DNA of 34,014 nucleotides, taken from contig DAHUXL010000144.1 of NCBI GenBank assembly GCA_027307195.1, positions 1 through 34,014 of the forward strand, read 5' to 3'. Both the position numbers and the translations under genes were made by a program. Below are positions 27,666 to 34,014 of the stretch, in pieces; position 1 is the stretch's first letter; every line of letters starts with the position of its first letter. Below the pieces are notes generated by a model. It searched no databases. It was not told the DNA's origin and saw only the letters and a list, made by a program, of their open reading frames with translations. This DNA is from Rhodanobacter sp. (GTDB taxonomy: Bacteria; Pseudomonadota; Gammaproteobacteria; Xanthomonadales; Rhodanobacteraceae).

Positions 27666-28621
27666 TGGATACGACTCGGATTGCCTCGCTGCAGTTGCGC
27701 GCGCGGCTCTACGCACTGATCCGCACGTTCTTCGCCGACCGCCACGTGCTCGAAGTGGAGACGCCGATTCTGTCTGCGGCCGGCAACACCGATCCGAACA
27801 TCGAGAGCTTCAGTACGGCATTCAGCGGCCACGTCGATGCCGGCGCGCGCCAACGCTGGCTGCGCACCTCGCCGGAGTTTCCGTTGAAGCGCCTGCTTGC
27901 TGCCGGCATCGGCGATTGCTGCGAGCTGGGCCGGGTGTTCCGCAACGGCGAGGCGGGTGGTCGGCACAATCCAGAGTTCAGCATGCTGGAGTGGTATCGG
28001 GTCGGCTGGGATCACCGCCGCCTGATGGGCGAAACCATCGAGCTGGTCGAGGCGGCGCTGGCGATGGTCGGGCGCCGCGCCGAGGTGCTGATCGAAAGCT
28101 ACCGGCAACTGTTTCTGGATGAGCTGGGCATCGATCCGCTGCATGCGCCGATCGACGAACTGCGCGCGCCGCTGGCTGAGTACAACATCGACCCGGACGG
28201 ACTGGTACGCGATGACTGGCTCGATCTGCTGATCACGCACAAGCTGCAGCCGGCGTTCCCGCGCGACCGCATCACCCTGATCCACGACTACCCGGCCACG
28301 CAGTGCGCGCTGGCCAGGGTCCGCCCCGGCGAGCCGCCGCTGGCTGAGCGCTTCGAGCTGTACCTCGGGCGCTACGAACTGGCCAACGGCTATCACGAGC
28401 TGAACGATGCGGCGGAGCAGCGCGGGCGCTTCGAGCGCGACAACGCCGTGCGTCGTGAGCGTGGTCTGCGCGAAGTCCCGATCGATGAACGTCTGCTCGG
28501 TGTGCTCGATGCCTTGCCCGATTGCGCCGGCGTGGCACTCGGCGTGGAACGGTTATTGATGTGCCTGGCCGGCACCGACGCGATTGCCGACGTGCTTGCA
28601 TTCCCCTTCAATGAGGCCTGA
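27665..28621 (+). CDS. epmA: Elongation factor P beta-lysylation ligase EpmA (GenX/PoxA/YjeA)
   Basis: Class II LysRS-like enzyme without a tRNA-binding domain; it attaches (R)-beta-lysine to a lysine of EF-P, which relieves ribosome stalling at polyproline. The 318-residue length fits EpmA (about 325) rather than LysRS (about 500). Motif 2 reads FRNGEAGGRHNPEFSMLEWY (92-111), and motif 3 is GVALGVERLLMCLAG near the C-terminus. YELANGYHELNDAAEQ is also characteristic. The ATG at 27665 shares one base with the ligA stop. The partner EpmB aminomutase and EF-P are not in the window. Confidence 0.95.
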
Positions 28622-28628
28622 GTCAACC

Positions 28629-29027
28629 ATGGGGAAACCGCTGCTGGGCGCGATCCACCATGTCGCGCTGATCTGTTTGGACTATCCGCGTTCGCGCGCG
28701 TTCTATAGCGAAACGCTGGGACTGCCGATCGTGCATGAGATCTATCGCGAAGCGCGCGATTCCTGGAAGTGCGACTTGCTTGTCAGCCCGGGTGTACAGC
28801 TGGAGCTGTTTTCCTTTCCCGACCCACCGCCGCGACCGTCGCGACCGGAAGCGCAGGGCTTGCGTCATCTGGCCTTTGCCGTTCCCGATATGGACGTGGC
28901 GATCAGCGTGCTGGGTGAGCGCGGGGTGAGTTGCGAACCGATCCGGGTCGACGAATACACCGGCAAACGCTTCACCTTTTTCGCCGATCCGGATGGTCTG
29001 CCGATCGAACTTTACGAGGCGGGTTGA
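28629..29027 (+). CDS. VOC-family metalloprotein (glyoxalase I-like, YaeR type)
   Basis: A 132-residue vicinal-oxygen-chelate protein with two beta-alpha-beta-beta-beta modules. It starts MGKPLLGAIHHVALICLDY; the probable metal ligands are H11, E59 (QLELFSFP), H80 (GLRHLAFAV) and E127 (PIELYEAG). Length and motifs fit the YaeR/SMU1112c subgroup, whose reaction is not established; glyoxalase activity should not be assumed. It begins seven bases after the epmA stop and is probably the last gene of a ligA-epmA transcript. A frame start at 28584 overlaps epmA and is rejected. Confidence 0.9.
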   Translation: MGKPLLGAIHHVALICLDYPRSRAFYSETLGLPIVHEIYREARDSWKCDLLVSPGVQLELFSFPDPPPRPSRPEAQGLRHLAFAVPDMDVAISVLGERGVSCEPIRVDEYTGKRFTFFADPDGLPIELYEAG

Positions 29028-29038
29028 GCCGTCCTGAA

Positions 29039-29060
29039 CCCCGCCCGTCGCCGGGCGGGG
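29039..29060. terminator. GC-rich hairpin between convergent genes
   Basis: CCCCGCCC-gtcgcc-GGGCGGGG is a perfect eight-base stem midway between the VOC gene stop and the aqpZ stop. It lacks a T-run but is well placed to end transcription from either side. Confidence 0.55.
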
Positions 29061-29069
29061 CAGGTGACA

Positions 29070-29774
29070 TCAGGCGTCGCGGCTTTCCAGCAGATAGCGA
29101 TAGATCAGGCCGCCGATCACGCCGCCGATCAGCGGTACCAGCCAGAAGAACCACAGTTGCTCAATCGCCCAGCCGCCCTGGAATAGCGCCACGCCGGTCG
29201 AGCGCGCCGGGTTCACCGAGGTGTTGGTGACCGGAATGCTGATCAGGTGGATCAGGGTCAACGTGAGGCCGATCGCGATGCCGGCGAAGCCGGCCGGTGC
29301 GCGCTTGTCGGTGGCGCCGTGGATGACGATCAGGAAGAACGCGGTCATCACCAGTTCGCACACCAGCCCCGCCGTCATCGAGAAGCCGCCCGGCGAATGC
29401 GCGCCGTAGCCGTTCGAGGCGAAGCCGCTGGCGCTGGCATCGAAGCCGGCCTTGCCGCTGGCGATCACATACAGCACGGCCGCGGCCGCAATCGCGGCGA
29501 TCACCTGCGTCACGATGTACGGAACCACATCCTTCGCCGGGAAACGGCCGCCGGCATACAGCCCCACGGTCACCGCCGGATTGAAATGGCCGCCGGAGAT
29601 ATGTCCGACCGCGTAGACCATGGTCAGCACGGTGAGACCGAAGGCGAGCGCCACACCGGCGAAACCGATGCCGAGTTCGGGAAAGCCGGCCGCCAGTACG
29701 GCACTGCCGCAGCCACCCATCACCAGCCAGAACGTGCCGAAGAATTCGGCAGCCAAACGCTTGCTCATGCTCAT
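29070..29774 (-). CDS. aqpZ: Aquaporin Z
   Basis: Inner-membrane water channel of the MIP family. The 234-residue product has six helices and both pore motifs, NPA in [10 protein letters not shown] and NPA in [15 protein letters not shown]. The residues expected for a water-selective aromatic/arginine filter are visible: histidine in LIHLISIP, threonine before the second NPA (NTSVNPA) and arginine right after it. This fits AqpZ rather than the glycerol facilitator GlpF. The ATG at 29774 has AAGGAA seven bases upstream; a second ATG at 29768 and a GTG at 29816 are less likely. It is monocistronic and convergent with the VOC gene. The 282-bp gap to the next gene contains nothing I can name. Confidence 0.95.
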   Translation of the reverse strand: MSMSKRLAAEFFGTFWLVMGGCGSAVLAAGFPELGIGFAGVALAFGLTVLTMVYAVGHISGGHFNPAVTVGLYAGGRFPAKDVVPYIVTQVIAAIAAAAVLYVIASGKAGFDASASGFASNGYGAHSPGGFSMTAGLVCELVMTAFFLIVIHGATDKRAPAGFAGIAIGLTLTLIHLISIPVTNTSVNPARSTGVALFQGGWAIEQLWFFWLVPLIGGVIGGLIYRYLLESRDA

Positions 29775-30056
29775 CAGGAAATTCCTTGTCGGTTGAATGC
29801 AGGCGCGCGCGGACACCGCGAGCGCTACTCGTCACAACATGCGAAGACGTTTTCCCCAGAACCCGCTACGGGCTGCAGCAACACGTGTCGACGGACATGC
29901 GCGGCCACTCCCGACTTCACCCGGTATCCCTGCCGGTCGCACGCAGCATAAGCGATGCCGGCGTTCCGCTACGAGTCTCGTCGCCGGATCGCTCTCCATC
30001 GCGCGGCGATGCGCTATGTTGCGCAGATTCTTGTCTGAGCACCCTATGGGCCACCG

Positions 30057-31376
30057 ATGATTGATGCCGCCACTTCGTCCCCGTCCAAGGCTTCAGCCTC
30101 TGCTCGAGCACTCGGTCGACGCGACCTGCGCACGCTGAGCCTTGCCGCGCTTGGCGGCGCACTGGAGTTCTACGACTTCGTGGTGTTCGTGTTCTTCGCG
30201 ATTCCGCTGAGCCAGCTGTTCTTCCCGCACGACACCGCACCGTGGCTGGCCCAGCTGCAGGTGTACGGCATCTTCGCCGCCGGCTATCTGGCGCGCCCGC
30301 TCGGCGGCATCGTGATGGCGCATTACGGCGACAAGCTGGGGCGCAAGAAGATGTTCACGCTCAGCGTATTCCTGATGGCGGTGCCGACGCTGGGCATTGG
30401 CCTGCTGCCGGTGTATGCGCAGATCGGCATGCTGGCGCCACTGTTGTTGCTGTTGCTGCGGGTGGTGCAGGGTATCGCGGTGGGCGGCGAGGTACCGGGC
30501 GCGTGGGTATTCGTGGCCGAGCACGTGCCGACGCAGCGGATCGGTTTTGCCTGTGCCAGCCTCACCTCGGGATTGACCGTCGGCATCCTGATCGGCTCGC
30601 TGGTCGCGGCAGCGATCAACCGTGAACTGACCCCGGCTGCAGTGCTCGATTACGGCTGGCGGCTGCCGTTCCTGATCGGTGGCGTATTTGGTTTCTTCGC
30701 GGTATGGCTGCGCCGCTGGCTCAGCGAGACGCCGGTATTCGAGGAGATGCATGCGCGCAAGGAGCTGGCCAGCGGCTTGCCGCTGAAGCTGGTATTCGAA
30801 CGGCATCTGCCGAGCGTGCTTTTGTCGATGCTGGTGACCTGGATGCTAACCGCCGCGATCGTGGTGATGATCCTGATGACGCCGACGTTGGTGCAGTCGG
30901 TATTCCACATCGAACCGGCGCGGGCGTTCCTCGGCAACAACGTGGCCTCGTTCGCGCTGGCGCTGGGTTGCCTGTTCTATGGCTGGCTGGCCGATCGCAT
31001 CGGTCATGCGCGTGCTTTGCTGTTCGGCGCGATCGGGTTGCTGGTTTGCAGCTACGCGTTGTACCTCGACCTGCAGGCTGACGCTGCGCATTTTGTTGCC
31101 TTGTATGCGCTGGCCGGTTTTGCGGTCGGTGTGGTCGGTGTGGTGCCGGCGCTGATGGTGGTGGCGTTTCCGCCGGCGGTGCGTTTCTCCGGCCTGTCGT
31201 TCTCGTACAACATCGCCTATGCCTTGTTCGGCGGGCTCACACCGCCGTTGATCGGCTTGCTGCTGAAGCGATACGGCGTGCTGGCGCCGGCCCACTACGT
31301 GGCGTTTACCGCGGTGATCGGGATGGCGGTTGCGTTGTGGTTGATGGCCGCGCAGCGTGACGTGCAGCGGCGCTAG
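30057..31376 (+). CDS. MFS transporter, metabolite:H+ symporter (MHS) type
   Basis: A 439-residue, 12-helix permease. GGALEFYDFVVFVFFAIPLS in helix 1 and GDKLGRKKMF in the helix 2-3 loop are typical of the MHS group (ProP, KgtP, ShiA and relatives), as are RVVQGIAVGGEVPGAWVF in helix 4 and WRLPFLIGG in helix 6. The substrate cannot be read from sequence; relatives carry organic acids, osmolytes or shikimate. The ATG at 30057 is the first in the frame. It stands alone and ends convergently with the DUF2461 gene: the two stop codons share the bases CTAG. Confidence 0.88.
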   Translation: MIDAATSSPSKASASARALGRRDLRTLSLAALGGALEFYDFVVFVFFAIPLSQLFFPHDTAPWLAQLQVYGIFAAGYLARPLGGIVMAHYGDKLGRKKMFTLSVFLMAVPTLGIGLLPVYAQIGMLAPLLLLLLRVVQGIAVGGEVPGAWVFVAEHVPTQRIGFACASLTSGLTVGILIGSLVAAAINRELTPAAVLDYGWRLPFLIGGVFGFFAVWLRRWLSETPVFEEMHARKELASGLPLKLVFERHLPSVLLSMLVTWMLTAAIVVMILMTPTLVQSVFHIEPARAFLGNNVASFALALGCLFYGWLADRIGHARALLFGAIGLLVCSYALYLDLQADAAHFVALYALAGFAVGVVGVVPALMVVAFPPAVRFSGLSFSYNIAYALFGGLTPPLIGLLLKRYGVLAPAHYVAFTAVIGMAVALWLMAAQRDVQRR

Positions 31377-32059
31377 AACTCCAGTTCCTGCGCCGCACAC
31401 AGGTAATCGACCAGCGGTGCAGTGCGTTTGAACGTGGCCACCGTCCACGGCAGCAATTCGGTGGAGCATGCCAGTGCTTCGTCGAAGTTTTCGCCCACGG
31501 CGAAATCCTTGCGCTTGAGGTCCTCGATCAACTCGTGCGCGGGATCGAAGCCGCGCGGCGGGCGGCTCAGCGATTCACCCCAGAAGGTCAGGTGCTCGCG
31601 GAAGGTCTTGCTCTGCGTGGCGCGCTTCCACGCGGCTGGATTGTCGGCGAGGAAGTTGCGGATGCGTTTCAGCGCATCCGGTTCCGGATGCCACATGCCG
31701 CCGCCGGCAAAGCAGTCGCCGGGCTGGATGTGCATGTAGAACGACGGCGCCGGGATCTCATGGCGGCGTTCGTGAAAGAAGCGCGCGCCCTGCCACGGCT
31801 TGTACGGCAGCTTGTTGTTGGAGAAGCGCGTGTCGCGAAAGATGCGGAACAGCGAGCCGCCGTTCTTGCGCGGGTCGGCGCGGTAGTGCGGGCTGATCTT
31901 CGCCAGCGGTGCCTGCAGGTCGGTGATCAGCTGCAGGAACGGTTCGCGTACATGGCGCTCGTAGTCGTCCTTGTGCGCATGGAACCAGTCGCGGCTGTTG
32001 TTGCGATCGAGCGCGTGCAGGAAGCGGAAGGTGGCGGGGGTGAAATAGCTCTGAGGCAT
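31373..32059 (-). CDS. DUF2461 family protein
   Basis: A 228-residue soluble protein of the DUF2461/COG5587 family, whose function is not known. Characteristic segments are FLHALDRNNSRDWFHAHKDD near the N-terminus, FRIFRDTRFSNNKLPYKPWQ, FYMHIQPGDCFAGGGMW and the C-terminal LPWTVATFKRTAPLVDYL. It lies 31 bp downstream of sbcB on the same strand and is probably co-transcribed with it. Its stop codon overlaps that of the convergent transporter by four bases. Confidence 0.9.
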   Translation of the reverse strand: MPQSYFTPATFRFLHALDRNNSRDWFHAHKDDYERHVREPFLQLITDLQAPLAKISPHYRADPRKNGGSLFRIFRDTRFSNNKLPYKPWQGARFFHERRHEIPAPSFYMHIQPGDCFAGGGMWHPEPDALKRIRNFLADNPAAWKRATQSKTFREHLTFWGESLSRPPRGFDPAHELIEDLKRKDFAVGENFDEALACSTELLPWTVATFKRTAPLVDYLCAAQELEF

Positions 32060-32090
32060 GATGGTCGATAGGCTTGAAGGTGAGGATGGT

Positions 32091-33530
32091 TCAGTCGATG
32101 CTGGCGGCGAGCTGCTCGCCCCAGACCTGCAACTGATCGAGCAGGGCCAGCTTGTCCTGCGCTGCCGGATCGTTGCGCAGTTCGCCGAGGCGGGTGAAGT
32201 AGTCGTCGAGGGTGAGGCCGGTCAGGGCAGTGTGTTTCGTCAGCCGTACCTGGCGGAAATTTTCCCAGCGCGCGTGTTCGGCGGCATTCAGCGTCTGTGG
32301 CCAGTTGCGCGCGCGGTAGCGGAACAGAAGCTCCGGATAACGCGCATCCCGGAACGGAAATGCGCGTTCGCCCAGTTGCGCCGGCGGCGTGGCGCGCACC
32401 TGGGCGAGCAGTTGCTTGTCCGCGTCGGGCAGGAAGCCGCCGCCGTACAGCGCCAGTTCGGGGTCTTCCGGCGGCGGCAGTTCGGCCGCCCGCTGGAATA
32501 CCCGGCGCAGTTTTTCGGCCAGTCCATCGACCGCACGCAGCACGTCGCGATGCGCCACGCAACGATCGAGGTCGAGCTGCAGACGCTGCTGATCCACGCC
32601 TTGCAGCACCGACAGCGGCGCCAGCGCCGGCGCGTGGTTCGCGCGCACGGTGCGCAGCGGAATGCGTTCGATGCCCTCGGGCAGATCGGCGCGGGCGGTG
32701 AAGATGCGATCGGCGATCTCGTCCTCGTCCAGCGCAAGCCATTCGGCCGGATCGGTGCCCAGGTCGTACACGATCACTTCGCCGGCACGGCTGGGATGCG
32801 GCGCCAGCGGCGCAATCACGGCGAGGCAATGGCGGCTGGCCGGATAGCGTGAGGAGACGTGCACCACCGGCGTCATGTTCACCACGTCGAGTAGCTCGAA
32901 TACTTTCTGTTTGCGGCGCAGGCCGTAGTACCAGTCCCACAACCGCGGCTGGCGTACGCGGATCAGCCGGGCCAGGTCGATCAACGCGTAGACGTCGGAC
33001 AGCGCATCGTGGGCGCGCTCCTGCTTGAGCTGGTTGGCGCTGGCCAGGTGCTCCAGCTTGAAGCTGGGCGAGCCGTCCTCGCGGGTCGGCCAGACGATGC
33101 CTTCCGGCCGAAGTGCCTGGCACAGACGCACCAGGTCGATCAGGTCCCAGCGCGAATTGCCGTACTCCCACTCGCGGCCGTACGGTTCGTAGAAGTTGCG
33201 GTAAAGCATCTGCCGGGTGAATTCGTCATCGAAGCGCAGCGAGTTGTAGCCGACACCGCAGGTACCCGGCGTGGCCAGCTGCTCATGCACGCGGGCGGCG
33301 AATTCGGCTTCGTTGACGCCTTCGCGTTCGGCTAGTTGGGGCGTGATCCCGGTGATCATGCAGGCATCGGGGTGCGGCGGCATTTCCAGCGACGGCTTGC
33401 CGTAGAACATCACCGGCTCGCCGATGATCTCCAGCTCCATGGTGGTGCGGATGCCGGCGAACTGCAGCGGCCGGTCGCGCCGCGGATCGGCGCCGGAGGT
33501 CTCGTAGTCGTGCCAGAAGAAGGTCTGCAT
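32091..33530 (-). CDS. sbcB: Exodeoxyribonuclease I
   Basis: Degrades single-stranded DNA 3' to 5', acting in mismatch repair and recombination with RecJ and SSB. The 479-residue length matches E. coli ExoI (475). The DEDDh catalytic set is complete: D8 and E10 in HDYETSG, D101 in LRFDDEF, and H174 and D179 in RAHDALSDVYAL. All are offset by seven from the E. coli residues. SH3-like and helical C-terminal regions follow, with YPELLFRYRARNWPQTL near the end. The start codon lies seven bases from a large inverted-repeat element, whose outer arm supplies the only upstream GAGG/AGG available as ribosome-binding site. It is divergent from orn. Confidence 0.96.
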   Translation of the reverse strand: MQTFFWHDYETSGADPRRDRPLQFAGIRTTMELEIIGEPVMFYGKPSLEMPPHPDACMITGITPQLAEREGVNEAEFAARVHEQLATPGTCGVGYNSLRFDDEFTRQMLYRNFYEPYGREWEYGNSRWDLIDLVRLCQALRPEGIVWPTREDGSPSFKLEHLASANQLKQERAHDALSDVYALIDLARLIRVRQPRLWDWYYGLRRKQKVFELLDVVNMTPVVHVSSRYPASRHCLAVIAPLAPHPSRAGEVIVYDLGTDPAEWLALDEDEIADRIFTARADLPEGIERIPLRTVRANHAPALAPLSVLQGVDQQRLQLDLDRCVAHRDVLRAVDGLAEKLRRVFQRAAELPPPEDPELALYGGGFLPDADKQLLAQVRATPPAQLGERAFPFRDARYPELLFRYRARNWPQTLNAAEHARWENFRQVRLTKHTALTGLTLDDYFTRLGELRNDPAAQDKLALLDQLQVWGEQLAASID

Positions 33531-33536
33531 GTCGAA

Positions 33537-33798
33537 GCCTGTCCTCGTGGCTCGGGTGGCCCGCGCAGGGAGCTGTTTGCTCGCAAGGCAAGGAAGAGTG
33601 AGGAAGTGTATGTCGATACACGACCGAATGATGACGCTGTCTTGTGGGTAAACAGCCCCTGCCCGTTGGGTTGCCTTCCCTTGGCTGCCAGGCGGTGTTG
33701 CGCAGCTCGACCTGACAGCCAGTCCGGTGCTTCGCTACGCAACACCGCCTGGAAGCCAAGGGAAGACAGCGCGGACCATCCGAGCCACGAGGACAGGC
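33537..33798. repeat. 262-bp nested inverted-repeat element between sbcB and orn
   Basis: Three stems nest on paper. Outer arms 33537-33566 and 33769-33798 pair over 30 bp with two mismatches (left arm begins GCCTGTCCTCGTGGCTCGG). Inside, CAGGGAGCTGTTT (33566-33578) pairs with AAACAGCCCCTG (33650-33661) with one bulged A, and its loop holds GTGTAT-gtcg-ATACAC (33606-33621). A second arm, 33675-33702 with 33738-33765, pairs over 28 bp with one mismatch (CTTCCCTTGGCTGCCAGGCG). The whole is a three-arm shape. It occupies most of the 323-bp gap between the divergent genes. No transposase or clear target duplication is seen; a MITE-like or composite extragenic repeat is the likeliest class. Confidence 0.85.
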
Positions 33799-33853
33799 TC
33801 CCAAATCATCGCATGCGGGCAACGCTGATAAACTCCCGCCACAAGGAGAGCTC

Positions 33854-34014
33854 ATGAGCCAAGCCCACGAAGACAACCTGATCTGGATCGATCTGGAGAT
33901 GACCGGCCTCGACACCGACAACGACTCGATCCTCGAGATCGCCACGGTAGTCACCGACAAGGAGCTGAATGTGCTGGCCGACGGCCCGGTATTCGCGATA
34001 CGTCACGAGATCGA
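33854..34014 (+). CDS. orn: Oligoribonuclease, N-terminal part (cut by window edge)
   Basis: The first 53 codons of Orn, the 3'-5' exoribonuclease that degrades di- and short oligoribonucleotides, including pGpG from cyclic di-GMP breakdown. The visible start, [20 protein letters not shown], includes the ExoI motif D-x-E (DLEMTGLD) of the DEDDh family, followed by [11 protein letters not shown] clear AAGGAG Shine-Dalgarno precedes the ATG, and a possible -10 (GATAAA) lies at about 33827-33832. The frame is open to the window end. It is divergent from sbcB, another DEDDh exonuclease. Confidence 0.95.
   Translation, partial: MSQAHEDNLIWIDLEMTGLDTDNDSILEIATVVTDKELNVLADGPVFAIRHEI

Noticed and set aside
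33283-33960. Minus-strand frame through the sbcB-orn gap, and similar plus-strand frames at 33336-33857
   Set aside because: They translate the inverted-repeat element and the starts of sbcB and orn in wrong frames.

Overview
The window is GC-rich, densely coding chromosome of a gammaproteobacterium. The run trxB - ald - ftsK - lolA - rarA - serS, the xanthomonad-type long LigA, and the protein sequences point to the order Xanthomonadales (Lysobacterales), most likely Rhodanobacteraceae such as Rhodanobacter or Dyella. That assignment is inferred from gene order and family resemblance; no search was run. I see no phage, insertion-sequence transposase, CRISPR array or rRNA.

Layout. 1-1983 (minus): a FemAB/GNAT-like acyltransferase that runs off the left edge, then thioredoxin reductase. 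2203-7071 (plus): alanine dehydrogenase, the FtsK translocase, the LolA lipoprotein chaperone and a YoaK-family membrane protein. 7084-10122 (minus): a large periplasmic-propeller diguanylate cyclase. 10332-14182 (plus): RarA, a small membrane protein, SerRS and another small membrane protein, with a 78-bp nested palindrome before serS. 14370-15164 (minus): a CHAD polyphosphate-binding-type protein. 15288-15741: a tRNA locus with one intact tRNA-Ser(UGA), a broken 5' tRNA-Ser copy between it and its only visible promoter, a long terminator hairpin fused to the tRNA end, and two REP-like palindromic elements. 15774-17100: a visibly AT-richer stretch with two unknown genes. 17341-19675 (plus): a periplasmic double-retropepsin/TPR protein and a lysine/alanine-rich histone-H1-like protein. 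19838-24612 (minus): an NRAMP-family transporter with non-canonical metal-site residues, an orphan receiver protein, a CPA2 Na+/H+ antiporter and a DHA2-type exporter. 24798-29027 (plus): rnk with an attenuator-like leader, ligA, epmA and a VOC metalloprotein. 29070-33530: aquaporin Z, an MHS-type symporter, a DUF2461 protein and exonuclease I. 33854 to the end: the start of orn.

How it fits together. Most genes are housekeeping: chromosome segregation (ftsK), replication, repair and RNA turnover (rarA, ligA, sbcB, orn), translation (serS, tRNA-Ser, epmA for EF-P modification), redox (trxB) and envelope biogenesis (lolA). Accessory interest lies in the tRNA-Ser locus with its AT-rich neighbourhood and in the structured repeats. 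The most striking non-coding object is a 262-bp nested inverted-repeat element (33537-33798) that folds on paper as a three-arm structure. It fills nearly the whole divergent promoter region between the exonuclease genes sbcB and orn. I did not find a clear multi-gene undescribed system; the best candidates for something new are that element, the interrupted tRNA-Ser copy, the double-retropepsin/TPR protein and the atypical NRAMP transporter.
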